A DNA stretch of 11,575 nt from assembly GCA_002471375.1 (NCBI GenBank), contig DKPV01000022.1, forward strand, positions 1 through 11,575, written 5' to 3'. Below the pieces are notes generated by a model, which did not search any database, was not told where the DNA came from, and saw only the letters and a list, made by a program, of their open reading frames with translations. The stretch is from Flavobacteriales bacterium UBA7325. GTDB lineage: Bacteria; Bacteroidota; Bacteroidia; Flavobacteriales_D; Crocinitomicaceae. Below, piece after piece: positions 1 through 7,818 of this stretch (positions are counted from its first letter, which is position 1; every line of letters starts with the position of its first letter). The position numbers and the translations under genes are program-made.

Positions 1-48
1 ACTCTTCTGTACCAAAAACAGACGTGTTGCCAATTACACCATGGGACA
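1..48 (-). tRNA. tRNA-Gln(UUG), 5' part, truncated by window edge
   Basis: Read on the minus strand from 48 to 1, the sequence folds as the first two thirds of a tRNA. The 5' acceptor strand TGTCCCA is at 48-42. The 4-bp D stem GTGT/ACAC is at 39-36 and 27-24, with an AATTGGCA loop. The anticodon stem TCTGT/ACAGA is at 22-18 and 10-6, closing the 7-nt loop TTTTGGT at 17-11. Loop positions 3-5 give anticodon TTG (15-13), which reads glutamine CAA codons. A 5-nt variable loop (5-1) follows. The T arm and the 3' acceptor strand lie outside the window. Confidence 0.93.
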
Positions 49-90
49 GTTTCACAACGTTCTAAATCTAAATGGTGCGTTATGCGGCCT

Positions 91-122
91 CAAATGTAGC
101 AACAAAATTCAATTTCACAAAA
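91..122 (-). promoter_or_regulatory. Bacteroidota-type promoter for tRNA-Gln
   Basis: On the minus strand there is TTTTG (122-118), exactly 19 nt of spacer, then TACATTTG (98-91). This matches the Bacteroidota sigma-ABfr consensus TTTG-N19-TAnnTTTG at every defined base. Transcription should start around 84-88, about 40 nt upstream of the mature tRNA 5' end, leaving a short leader for RNase P to remove. Confidence 0.8.
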
Positions 123-190
123 CCAAGATTAAAAAAATACAAGAATATTTTATTCTTCAATGTTCTTAAAAATTGGCATTTTTTCACGCC

Positions 191-219
191 TTTGATTATT
201 AGGGGTCAGGATATATTTT
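191..219 (+). promoter_or_regulatory. putative promoter of the DUF2723-deacetylase unit
   Basis: TTTG at 191-194 is followed by a 17-nt spacer and TATATTTT at 212-219, which is one mismatch (final T for G) from TAnnTTTG. The predicted start near 223-226 gives a leader of about 65 nt before the ATG at 289. The rest of the 240-nt gap between the tRNA and this gene is AT-rich and shows no further gene. Confidence 0.4.
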
Positions 220-288
220 TAAATTCGCAAAAGCCTTTTTCGCCGATTTAGCTTAACTACCGGCCAGGCCTTATTAGAACAACTACAT

Positions 289-3200
289 ATGAATTACAGA
301 AAACTCAATGTTTACATAGGTTGGTTAGCATTTTTAGTCGCTACCATTGTTTATTTCATGACCATCGAAGATACGGTGAGTCTATGGGATTGTGGAGAGT
401 ATATCACTGCTGCCTACAAGCTTGAAGTTGGTCACCCACCGGGAGCGCCATTGTTTATGGTTCTTGGACGGATGATGTCTTTCTTCTCTGATCCTGAGAA
501 TGTCGCAGTCGCCATCAACAGGTTATCAGCGCTTTCTAGTTCATTGACGATTCTATTCATGTTCTGGTCGTTAACGATACTGATCAAGAAAATGATCTTG
601 AAAACGCGCCAGGTTCTGAGTGCAGGGGATAAGATCGCCATTTTTGGTTCTGCTTTCATAGGTTCACTTTCGTATGCATTCACTGAGTCATTTTGGTTCT
701 CTGCTGTAGAGGGAGAGGTTTATGCAATGGCTTCGTTGTTTACCGCGCTCATATTCTGGGCGATCATGCGTTGGGATGAAGAGATGGCAATGATCAAATA
801 CGGACAGCTTCGCGTGAAAGGTTATTCACCAGACCGTTGGATTTTGCTCATCATGTTCTTATTAGGATTAGCAGTCGGAGTTCACCTTCTTGGTATCTTG
901 ATGGTACCAGCAATTGGGTATGTAATCTACTTCAGATACGGGAAAGTGAGTAAAAACTTCTTCCATATTTACCTTGGAATGTGGGGGCTTATGACATTGA
1001 TTAACCTATTGTCAGGGATCCAATCTGGGAATGCTCCATTCTTAAAGACAATGGCTTTGTTCGTTATTGCAGGAGGTATTCTTTATGGAATCTTCATCAT
1101 GGCGAAGAAACACAAATGGGTTGAATTCGTGCTCGTTGGTTTAATGTCGGTACACGTTCTTGCATTTATTCAGAATTCGGTAATTCCTGGTTCTGTAGCA
1201 ACGGCTTCAGTTTTTGAGGTTGGTTTTGTGAACACCTTGGGAATGCCATTCTTCAGCGGAACGATATTCTTCTTTGCGCTAATGATTATTTCATTAGTTC
1301 TTGGAATGCGTTATGCACGTAAGAAAGGTAAACGAATTCTTTATACATCTATCGTTGGTTTAGCGCTGATCCTAATTGGTTATGGCTCATTTGCGGTAAT
1401 CGTTATTCGATCGAATGCAAATACACCACTTGATGAAAATGATCCTGAGAACCTTGTAACACTTCACTCATACTTACAACGTGAGCAGTATGGATCTGCC
1501 CCAATTGGTTCAGGTCAATATTGGAACTCGAAGCCAAATACGGATCCAGCTGATTTTGATGATTTATCACCAGTTCACTTACGTCGTTTTGTTGTGACGA
1601 GAGGGGATAAGGATGTAAAAGCATTTAAAGACGAGAAACGTGCGAACGAATACGCGTCCAAACTCGGAGGAGCGGTTGTAGTAGATAAGTACTATGTCTC
1701 TAATGAATCTATCCGTAAAAGTGCGGTAAGGACTTACGAGCAAACGACAGTATTCCCTCGAATGTATTGGAGTCAGGATGCCCATAAGGTAGCTGGTTAC
1801 AAACGTTGGTCTGGATATGATGCTTCTGAAGACAAAGGAACAGAGCTCGGTGCGGATAAACAACGACTTCCTACGATGGGAGAGAACTTGACTTACTTCT
1901 ACAATTACCAGGTTGACTGGATGTATTGGAGATACTTTATGTGGAACTTCGCGGGTCGACAAAATGATATTCAAGGACACGGTAACGCAATGCGCGGTAA
2001 CTGGTTGTCTGGTATAGCGGCAGTGGATGAGGCAAGACTTGGGTCTCAAGAATATGTCCCATATTATACGAAGGAGAATCCTTCTAACAATATGTTCTAC
2101 TTCCTTCCAATTATTCTCGGGTTGATTGGTTTGGTTTTCCACTTCTATCGCTCACCTAAAGATGCTTTCGTTGTGTTCTTAGGCTTCTTGTTTACAGGTC
2201 TTGCGATTGTTGTTTACCTTAATCAAAAGACATTTGAGCCTAGAGAAAGAGATTATGCATATGCAGGCTCCTTCTACTTCTTTGCTATGTGGATAGGTAT
2301 TGGTGCTTATGCACTATACGAAGCGTTTAGATCCTTTGGTAAGAAAGAGCTCATTCGAATGGGCCTTGTTGCCGGAGCTGGAATCGTATTGTTTATGATT
2401 CTTGATGCGCCAACGGATAATGGTATGGCTGGTACAATGTCATGGATCATCGTGGCTGGTATTGCGGCAGCGTTTGTCGGGATCATGATGTTACTTCGAA
2501 AAGTATTGAAGAAAGATAGTCAAGGTGCAGTAGCGTCCTTAGCGATCGCAGCTTCGGTACCATTAATTCTGGGTTTCCAAGGATGGGATGATCATGATCG
2601 TAGTTTGAAAACATCGGCGAGAGATCTTGCGATGAACTACTTGAAATCATGCGGTGATAATGGTATTCTCTTCACAAATGGAGATAATGACACCTTCCCA
2701 TTGTGGTACATGCAAGAGGTTGAAGGGTACAGAACTGATGTTCGTGTTTGTAACCTTTCATTAATGCAGACGGATTGGTATACTGATCAGATGAAGATGA
2801 AAGCGTACGATTCAGAATCTCTTCCAATTAAGTTTACGGAAGATCAAATTTTGATGTATGCTGGTACAACGGATCAGGTTTATTTCATGGATCTACTGAA
2901 TCTATTCTCTTTATCGAAAGATCCTAAGATGATCAAAGAAGTGATTGGATTGAGAGAAAGAGGTAACCCAGAAGCAACACGTGCGGCACTTCAACAGTAT
3001 TCTTCTCAAGCAACGGCTCTCATGAGCGGTGTTACTGCATCGAATCCGCAAGCAACGAGTCGTTTGAATACAATCAAAACAAGATTCTCTGTTGTGGATA
3101 CTGCAGATGTAGTCGGAGATATCTTTACGAAGATTCAAATGACGTTAGAGGTTTTCTCTGCGGCTCAAGGACAGAATACAGCGATTCAAGCTCCACAGCA

Positions 3201-4593
3201 AACACTTCAGAGCCTTCAGAAATTACTTGTTGATTTCGAAGCGAGTTGGGATTATGCTGATCTGGAGGAGGCGATGACGTTTGTTAGAGATGATGCAAAT
3301 CTTATTGTGAATGAAGGACGATCACTAAGAATCTTCCCAAGTTCTGGGTTTACGTTACCAGTGAACAAGGCAAATGCAGTGAAGTCAGGAGTTATTTCAA
3401 AAGGACAGATGAAAGATTGTCTTGATGAGATTCAATTCAACTTCGATAAGCAGTATTTAATGAGAGAGCAGGTTATGATGCTTGATATTATGGCGAACAA
3501 TAAATGGGAGCGAGGAATCTATTTCTCATCACCTGGTGGTTCTGATGTTGCAATGGCTATCTACAAACGTGGGTATGTGAAGCAAAACGGAATGGCTTTC
3601 GAAGTGAGCCCGTTAAATGCTCCCGGAGATCGTTACTCAGCAAGCATGTATAAAAATTTGATGGAGGTATACAGCTATGGTGATATGCAAAATCCTGATG
3701 TATTGACCGATTATTATACGAGACGTCATACTGATCAGTATAGAGCTCACTTCTTAGCCTTGGCTGAAGATTTTTTATCTAAAGCGATGAATGGTGAGAA
3801 CGGAGTTGATGCGCGTGGTATACCAAGCCCAAGTAAATTATCAGCAAAAGAGATTGCAGATTATAAGAAGAAAGCAATCAACTTGATAAATAAATCACTT
3901 GAGGTAATGCCTGCCGATGTTGTTATCGATTATGGTGAACCTACAGACAGTAGAAACCCTGCAGACGATTATCAATTACCTGATGGAACTACCCTTAAAT
4001 CGGCAAAAGATGGTGACCTACATAGCTATGTGACGGTTCTATATAGTGCAGGTGATGTCAAAGGAGCTGAGAAGCTAGGTGATATTGTTGCTGGACAATT
4101 GGAATCGATCATTACCTACTTTGAGAAAAGTGATGTGAAATTCATCCGTAGTCCTTACAATAGAAAAGATTTCTATTCTGCGATTCACGCCTATTTTGTT
4201 CTACATCTTTCAGCGAAGGAGTCTGGAAATGGAGAAGGAAAACTTGCGAAAAGAACAGGTAAAATGATCGAGCACATTTATGATAAGGTCTTCCCAGGCT
4301 TAATCAATAAATTGAAAGAGGAAGCGAATTACAACGGTGAAACGAGCTCTGGATCTACTGCTGGACCTAATGCAAGAGCATACAAGGAACTGCAAGATTA
4401 CTCAGATGGTATCGCTTATCATTTTGGACTTAAGGAAATGCCAGCCCCGCGACCGGCAGCAGGTCAGCCAACGGGACAACCAGGACAGCCAGGTCAACCA
4501 GGGCAAATGTCTGAGGAAGAAATGATGAAGCAGATTCAGGCAATGCAACAAGCACAGCAAAATCAAGTCGGTGCTCCTCTGAATCAGCAATAG
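289..4593 (+). CDS. DUF2723 family (TMEM260-like) membrane protein, candidate GT-C glycosyltransferase
   Basis: This is a 1434-residue multi-spanning membrane protein of the DUF2723 family. TM helix 1 is at about residues 8-26. Family hallmarks are visible: WDCGEY (33-38) followed by HPPGAP (49-54) in the first extracytoplasmic loop, SYLQREQYG near residue 400, FEPRERDYAY (649-658) and NGDNDTFP (797-804). Hydrophobic helices cluster at about 8-385 and 605-770. A soluble region of roughly 200 residues lies between them, and a long soluble C-terminal half follows. Human TMEM260, a member of this superfamily, is a protein O-mannosyltransferase. A similar lipid-linked-sugar transferase role in the inner membrane is therefore plausible but inferred. 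The length is at the long end for the family. The protein ends in a Gly-Gln-Pro repeat and a Gln/Met-rich tail. The deacetylase gene follows with a 1-nt overlap. The start ATG at 289 precedes TM1 directly; no Shine-Dalgarno is seen. Confidence 0.88.
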   Translation: MNYRKLNVYIGWLAFLVATIVYFMTIEDTVSLWDCGEYITAAYKLEVGHPPGAPLFMVLGRMMSFFSDPENVAVAINRLSALSSSLTILFMFWSLTILIKKMILKTRQVLSAGDKIAIFGSAFIGSLSYAFTESFWFSAVEGEVYAMASLFTALIFWAIMRWDEEMAMIKYGQLRVKGYSPDRWILLIMFLLGLAVGVHLLGILMVPAIGYVIYFRYGKVSKNFFHIYLGMWGLMTLINLLSGIQSGNAPFLKTMALFVIAGGILYGIFIMAKKHKWVEFVLVGLMSVHVLAFIQNSVIPGSVATASVFEVGFVNTLGMPFFSGTIFFFALMIISLVLGMRYARKKGKRILYTSIVGLALILIGYGSFAVIVIRSNANTPLDENDPENLVTLHSYLQREQYGSAPIGSGQYWNSKPNTDPADFDDLSPVHLRRFVVTRGDKDVKAFKDEKRANEYASKLGGAVVVDKYYVSNESIRKSAVRTYEQTTVFPRMYWSQDAHKVAGYKRWSGYDASEDKGTELGADKQRLPTMGENLTYFYNYQVDWMYWRYFMWNFAGRQNDIQGHGNAMRGNWLSGIAAVDEARLGSQEYVPYYTKENPSNNMFYFLPIILGLIGLVFHFYRSPKDAFVVFLGFLFTGLAIVVYLNQKTFEPRERDYAYAGSFYFFAMWIGIGAYALYEAFRSFGKKELIRMGLVAGAGIVLFMILDAPTDNGMAGTMSWIIVAGIAAAFVGIMMLLRKVLKKDSQGAVASLAIAASVPLILGFQGWDDHDRSLKTSARDLAMNYLKSCGDNGILFTNGDNDTFPLWYMQEVEGYRTDVRVCNLSLMQTDWYTDQMKMKAYDSESLPIKFTEDQILMYAGTTDQVYFMDLLNLFSLSKDPKMIKEVIGLRERGNPEATRAALQQYSSQATALMSGVTASNPQATSRLNTIKTRFSVVDTADVVGDIFTKIQMTLEVFSAAQGQNTAIQAPQQTLQSLQKLLVDFEASWDYADLEEAMTFVRDDANLIVNEGRSLRIFPSSGFTLPVNKANAVKSGVISKGQMKDCLDEIQFNFDKQYLMREQVMMLDIMANNKWERGIYFSSPGGSDVAMAIYKRGYVKQNGMAFEVSPLNAPGDRYSASMYKNLMEVYSYGDMQNPDVLTDYYTRRHTDQYRAHFLALAEDFLSKAMNGENGVDARGIPSPSKLSAKEIADYKKKAINLINKSLEVMPADVVIDYGEPTDSRNPADDYQLPDGTTLKSAKDGDLHSYVTVLYSAGDVKGAEKLGDIVAGQLESIITYFEKSDVKFIRSPYNRKDFYSAIHAYFVLHLSAKESGNGEGKLAKRTGKMIEHIYDKVFPGLINKLKEEANYNGETSSGSTAGPNARAYKELQDYSDGIAYHFGLKEMPAPRPAAGQPTGQPGQPGQPGQMSEEEMMKQIQAMQQAQQNQVGAPLNQQ
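4462..4506 (+). repeat. 9-bp tandem repeat encoding Gly-Gln-Pro units
   Basis: Degenerate 9-nt units of the form GGNCARCCA encode Gly-Gln-Pro. They begin at 4462, 4474, 4483 and 4492, with one ACG codon inserted after the first and a partial unit (GGGCAA) at 4501. They form a flexible Pro/Gln linker near the C-terminus of the DUF2723 protein. Third-position variation suggests the repeat is not very recent. Confidence 0.75.
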
Positions 4594-5213
4594 TGAAGTT
4601 ATTTAGAACCCCCAAAGTTTTTCGATGGATATTCCCTCGAAGAATTTGGGGATTTTCTAGTTCTGAACCAAAGGTTTATTTGACTTTTGACGATGGCCCG
4701 ACCGAAGGGCTAACAGATTGGCTTATCGAGGAACTGTCCAAGCATGATGTCAAGGCAACCTTCTTCTGTGTAGGTGAGAATGTTAAGCGTCATCCCAATT
4801 TGACAAAGAAGCTCATAGAACGAGGGCACGTTGTTGCAAATCACACGATGAAGCACGAAAAAGGAACTTCAACCTCAAAATCTGAATATTTGGCCTCGAT
4901 TCAAGAAACGAGCACGCTGATCGATTCGAAGTTATTTCGTCCGCCCTATGGAAGAATGCCATGGACCTTCACAAAAGCAGTTAGTCAGAGGTATCGAATA
5001 ATTATGTGGACGTGGTTGTCTTATGATTTCGATGAATCCGTTTCTGTACAGAATATTATTGCTCAAGCAGATCGAATAAAAGCTGGGGACATTCTTGTCC
5101 TCCATGATAACAAACGAGTCGAAGAGCGTGTTAAGTTGATTTTACCCGAAGTAATTCGAATCGTTAAGAGTAAAGGATTGCACTTTGAAGTGATCCCTAG
5201 CGCTTCTTCTTGA
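4593..5213 (+). CDS. polysaccharide deacetylase family protein (NodB homology domain)
   Basis: This 206-residue protein is almost entirely a NodB-type carbohydrate esterase 4 domain, a metal-dependent fold that removes acetyl groups from N-acetylated glycans. All key motifs are present: TFDDGP (31-36, catalytic base and metal-binding Asp), HTMKH (84-88, the H-x3-H metal ligands), RPPYGR (116-121), the W-x-W-x3-YD segment (139-145) and LVLHD (168-172, with catalytic-site His171). No clear signal peptide is seen. The N-terminus is short and basic (RWIFPRR at 11-17), so it may act in the cytoplasm or be membrane-associated. The start is GTG at 4593, whose G is the last base of the upstream TAG stop; no in-frame ATG precedes the catalytic domain, so a coupled GTG start is the best choice. 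The 3' end overlaps the convergent DUF2480 gene by 17 nt. The substrate cannot be read from sequence. Confidence 0.9.
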   Translation: MKLFRTPKVFRWIFPRRIWGFSSSEPKVYLTFDDGPTEGLTDWLIEELSKHDVKATFFCVGENVKRHPNLTKKLIERGHVVANHTMKHEKGTSTSKSEYLASIQETSTLIDSKLFRPPYGRMPWTFTKAVSQRYRIIMWTWLSYDFDESVSVQNIIAQADRIKAGDILVLHDNKRVEERVKLILPEVIRIVKSKGLHFEVIPSASS

Positions 5214-5703
5214 AAACGGGAACTGTGCTGCATGGCTCTCCGTACATGATGTTTTTAGCAACAGGTTGAAGATGTTGTACTAAAAATGTCATAGCATGCT
5301 CAGGCGCCTTAATATCAGCGCATCCTTTTATGATAATTCTACCATCAACGTATTCATCCAATGGCTCGGACTTGATGCGATCTTCAATGAGTTGCTTTTC
5401 TAAATCTATCCTTGAGCCAACAACAAAGCGTACTTCATTTGATATTAATTGCGATCCGATTAACATGTATGCCCAAGTAGGGATTATCGCATCAACGGAA
5501 CAATGAATAAATACTGCTTTCCCTGTATACTGCAACCAATCGTTTGATTTTATCCAAGCTCGGAAATCCTTCTCTTTCAGAACAAGTCCCTTCCATAATT
5601 GTTCGGAGATATCAATCTCGACAATTGTTGAATTGGGTTTGAAATCAGCCAAATCAATTGAAATTAAGCCACTTTCCTTCACACGATTTACAATCTCACT
5701 CAT
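5197..5703 (-). CDS. DUF2480 family protein
   Basis: This 168-residue soluble protein has no signal peptide or membrane helix. I recognise the Bacteroidota-restricted DUF2480 family from the start MSEIVNRVKESGLISIDL, the block AIIPTWAYML (about 72-81), IIIKGCAD (about 123-130) and the C-terminal LQPVAKNIMYGEPCSTVPV (about 145-163). Length is normal for the family. No biochemical function is established to my knowledge. Cysteines in the HCS (about 67-69), KGC and EPCS motifs could bind metal or be redox-active, but that is a guess. The gene is convergent with the deacetylase (17-nt tail overlap) and divergent from the rhomboid gene 95 nt away. A TACCTTTG element lies immediately upstream of its ATG. 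Confidence 0.88.
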   Translation of the reverse strand: MSEIVNRVKESGLISIDLADFKPNSTIVEIDISEQLWKGLVLKEKDFRAWIKSNDWLQYTGKAVFIHCSVDAIIPTWAYMLIGSQLISNEVRFVVGSRIDLEKQLIEDRIKSEPLDEYVDGRIIIKGCADIKAPEHAMTFLVQHLQPVAKNIMYGEPCSTVPVFKKKR

Positions 5704-5707
5704 AACT

Positions 5708-5715
5708 CAAAGGTA
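5708..5715 (-). promoter_or_regulatory. possible -7 element of the DUF2480 gene
   Basis: On the minus strand TACCTTTG (5715-5708) matches TAnnTTTG exactly. It ends only 4 nt before the ATG (5703-5701), so a transcript from here would be leaderless or nearly so. No TTG lies at the usual 17-23 nt upstream, so this may be a chance match. Confidence 0.3.
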
Positions 5716-5798
5716 ATCAATCTTGCAAGTTTTACTCTAATCTCTCTGCCATCTTGTCATAAATTTTCCTCAGGCACAATAGTTGACATCCAATCCAC

Positions 5799-6593
5799 AT
5801 GCAAATTCAAAAACATGAATTCGGTTCACCACTGGAAGCTGCGCTTTATCCCTTACTTTTAATAGTAGTGATGTGGCTAGTTTTTTGGGCTGATCACTTG
5901 TTTCCTGAAGTTCCATTCTATCATTGGGGATTAATTCCAAAAGATCCTTCAACGTTACGAGGAATCATATTCATGCCGCTGTTGCACGCAAAGAATGACA
6001 TTGGACACATTATGAATAATTCCGTTCCAACGGGTATCCTTTTAGCTGCGCTCATCTATTATTATAGGGCGATTGCGGCAAGAATCTTTATCATATCATG
6101 GTTCCTCACAGGAATAGGGTTATTCGTATTCGCGGATAATACGAGTTCGTATCACATAGGTATGAGTGGAATGGTTTACGCACTGGCTGCTTTTCTGTTT
6201 ACTTCTGGAGTTATACGAGGTTATCGTCCTTTACAGGCAATTGCACTCTTCGTTGCCTTTGTATATGGTTCTATGATTTGGGGAATTTTCCCAACAGAAG
6301 CGCATGTTTCATGGGAAGGTCACTTATCAGGGATGGTTGTTGGGGTTATTCTTGCGATTGTTTATCGTAAGAGAGGTCCACAGGCGCCTAAATATATTTA
6401 CGAAATAGAGAAGGAACTTGGAATTGAGCCTCCCGATCTTGAAGGGCAATGGAATGAGCGGGTACGACTACATGAACTTCGTCAAGAAGAGCTAGAGCGT
6501 CAACGAAAGGGACATGTCATTGTTTATCATTACGTTCCAAATAAAGATAATTCTACGGAACAAAAACCCGAGGACGAAACTGATCCACAATAG
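5799..6593 (+). CDS. rhomboid family intramembrane serine protease
   Basis: This 264-residue protein has about six predicted TM helices (roughly 15-35, 71-90, 93-112, 120-138, 146-165 and 175-190). The rhomboid catalytic features are present: H70-x3-N74 at the second helix (oxyanion-site HxxxN), GMSG at 121-124 with nucleophile Ser123, and WEGHLSG at 172-178 with catalytic His175. The family cleaves TM helices of membrane proteins within the bilayer; the substrate here is unknown. After the last helix comes a charged, Glu/Arg-rich tail of about 70 residues, probably cytoplasmic, with possible coiled-coil character at about 220-238. The start at ATG 5799 lies about 30 nt after a weak TAAATTTT element (5760-5767) that has no good -33 partner. 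The last 41 nt overlap the convergent histidine phosphatase gene. Confidence 0.87.
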   Translation: MQIQKHEFGSPLEAALYPLLLIVVMWLVFWADHLFPEVPFYHWGLIPKDPSTLRGIIFMPLLHAKNDIGHIMNNSVPTGILLAALIYYYRAIAARIFIISWFLTGIGLFVFADNTSSYHIGMSGMVYALAAFLFTSGVIRGYRPLQAIALFVAFVYGSMIWGIFPTEAHVSWEGHLSGMVVGVILAIVYRKRGPQAPKYIYEIEKELGIEPPDLEGQWNERVRLHELRQEELERQRKGHVIVYHYVPNKDNSTEQKPEDETDPQ

Positions 6594-7032
6594 TTCCAGT
6601 TCCACGAGATGTTTCTTTCCAATTCGAGCATTCAAATTCGATACAGAAGTATTCTGAAGTTCGCATTTCAAGTCTCGAGTTAGTGAAGTAAGTCGCAAGA
6701 TCTGAGATTCCGAAGTTATGACCGACAATTAGCAAGTCTTTATTCCCTTCATGGTTCCAGATCATCTCGAGAAATTGATCCCTCGAACAAAGGTAAAGAT
6801 TATCTAAAACGTGCGGTTGTTCAAGCGGCTTGTGGTAACGCACAATGTCCAGTGTTTGTCGTGTGCGCATTGCTGAACTACACCAAACACCTTCAATTCC
6901 ATGTACGCTTTTGAAGTAGTCACCCATTAAGTTACTTTGAGAGATTCCCTTCACGGATAGTGCTCGATCGATATCCTTTCCAGTGTCCGAAGTGGGTAAA
7001 GTCTTGGCGTGACGTAACAAGTGAAGCTTCAT
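6553..7032 (-). CDS. histidine phosphatase family protein, SixA-like
   Basis: This 159-residue cytoplasmic protein is a compact member of the histidine phosphatase (phosphoglycerate mutase-like) superfamily. The RHG-type motif LRHAKT (6-11) supplies the nucleophilic His8 and Arg7. SSAMRTRQT (52-60) supplies the second phosphate-binding Arg, and VGHN (103-106) supplies the second catalytic His105. The small size, lacking the insertions of sugar-phosphate mutases, is typical of SixA, which dephosphorylates phosphohistidine in phosphorelay HPt domains or PTS proteins; this assignment rests on family resemblance. The stop codon lies inside the 3' end of the rhomboid gene (41-nt overlap). Upstream it is divergent from the sigma-factor operon. 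Confidence 0.88.
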   Translation of the reverse strand: MKLHLLRHAKTLPTSDTGKDIDRALSVKGISQSNLMGDYFKSVHGIEGVWCSSAMRTRQTLDIVRYHKPLEQPHVLDNLYLCSRDQFLEMIWNHEGNKDLLIVGHNFGISDLATYFTNSRLEMRTSEYFCIEFECSNWKETSRGTGTIVDQFRPRVFVP

Positions 7033-7059
7033 AGCGTTATAAGTTCATAAGTATGTAAT

Positions 7060-7214
7060 CGCAATTTACATTTTCAATGGCCAAAACGGTCATTTTATCT
7101 GCTATTTGTCTATTTCTTCCCAACCTTTTGGAATCGACTGTCGTTATTAGCTTTACGAGACGTTCGATGACTGAGAAGGGACAAAATGAATTAGATATAA
7201 TTTTGTAAATTGCG
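7060..7214. repeat. widely spaced 11-bp inverted repeat in divergent promoter region
   Basis: CGCAATTTACA (7060-7070) and its perfect reverse complement TGTAAATTGCG (7204-7214) flank 133 bp of intergenic DNA. Each arm lies just upstream of a start codon: the left arm ends 27 nt from the phosphatase ATG (minus strand), the right arm 34 nt from the sigma-factor ATG (plus strand). Each divergent gene therefore sees the same TGTAAATTGCG in the same orientation near its likely transcription start. It could be a pair of operator sites or a shared initially transcribed element. Confidence 0.5.
7198..7205 (+). promoter_or_regulatory. -7 element of the sigma-factor operon
   Basis: TAATTTTG (7198-7205) is an exact TAnnTTTG match. 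Predicted initiation at about 7209-7212 leaves a 37-40 nt leader before the ATG at 7249. No clear TTG lies 17-23 nt upstream, so the -33 side is weak, which could mean activator dependence. It overlaps the right arm of the inverted repeat by two bases. Confidence 0.45.
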
Positions 7215-7248
7215 TAGGGACAGTAAAATAATAGCACTGAGAAAATCG

Positions 7249-7818
7249 ATGAGCATCACGCCGGAAATAATACATCAATGTATTGGTGATGATCGGAAAG
7301 CAATTAACATCATGTATGAACATTGCTTTCGCCTCCTTATGCCCGTATGTTTTCGTTACAATAACAATGAAGTAGATGCTCAGTCTGCCTACAACTCGGG
7401 ATTTATCAAAATTTTGAAAGCTCTTGAGAAGTTAGATGAGAATGTCAATTTTGACGCATGGGCGAGGCGTGTTATGGTAAATACGCTCATTGATGAGTAT
7501 AGAAAGAATAAGAAGTATAATTCAAGAATAACCAAAAGCGATAGCGACAGGGAATTAGATTACTACTCAGAAGGACAATCTAATGACGCAGAGAGCAATT
7601 TAGGATACGCGAACATTATGATGCTCGTGAAAGAACTACCTACAACTACAGCTCATGTTTTTAATTTGTACGTGATTGAAGGTTATTCTCATAAAGAAAT
7701 TGGGAGTAAGATGGAAATGTCGGAGGGAACTTCGAAATGGCATCTTTCGACCGCCAGAAAAATGTTAAGAGAAAAATTAGACAGGTTGGAGAATCATAAT
7801 CAACGAATGGTGATATGA
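7249..7818 (+). CDS. ECF-type RNA polymerase sigma factor (sigma-70 family)
   Basis: This 189-residue protein has the two-domain layout of an extracytoplasmic-function sigma factor. Region 2 spans about 20-90, with the FDAWARRVMVNTLIDEYRK stretch at 68-86 (core binding and -10 recognition). An acidic, Ser-rich linker follows at about 95-120. Region 4 spans about 125-178, with a helix-turn-helix in YSHKEIGSKMEMSEGTSK. I chose ATG 7249 because a TTG-initiated extension to 7210 would begin at the predicted transcription start and add residues outside the conserved domain. Its stop overlaps the next start as ATGA (7815-7818), so it is translationally coupled to the anti-sigma-like gene. By family analogy it is held inactive by that protein and directs RNA polymerase to envelope-related promoters, possibly including its own. 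Confidence 0.93.
   Translation: MSITPEIIHQCIGDDRKAINIMYEHCFRLLMPVCFRYNNNEVDAQSAYNSGFIKILKALEKLDENVNFDAWARRVMVNTLIDEYRKNKKYNSRITKSDSDRELDYYSEGQSNDAESNLGYANIMMLVKELPTTTAHVFNLYVIEGYSHKEIGSKMEMSEGTSKWHLSTARKMLREKLDRLENHNQRMVI

Noticed and set aside
141..157. AAGAATA-TTT-TATTCTT hairpin next to a seven-A run, terminator-like on the minus strand.
   Set aside because: The stem is only A/T plus one G-C pair, and no minus-strand gene lies upstream that would need termination here; probably AT-rich chance structure.
1579..2142. 187-residue open frame on the minus strand inside the DUF2723 gene.
   Set aside because: The antisense frame has no domain features and the plus-strand frame is clearly the conserved protein; it is a shadow frame.
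5187..5206. Weak hairpin (GAAGTG with CGCTTC) at the deacetylase end as a terminator.
   Set aside because: The stem has six pairs including a wobble and there is no proper U tract on either strand.
7037..7237. Minus-strand 66-residue open frame between the phosphatase and sigma genes.
   Set aside because: It shows no recognisable motif, crosses the sigma promoter and inverted repeat, and looks like chance coding in intergenic DNA.
7210..7248. In-frame TTG at 7210 that would extend the sigma factor by 13 residues.
   Set aside because: It coincides with the predicted transcription start after the -7 element at 7198-7205, and the added residues are outside the conserved domain; ATG 7249 fits better.
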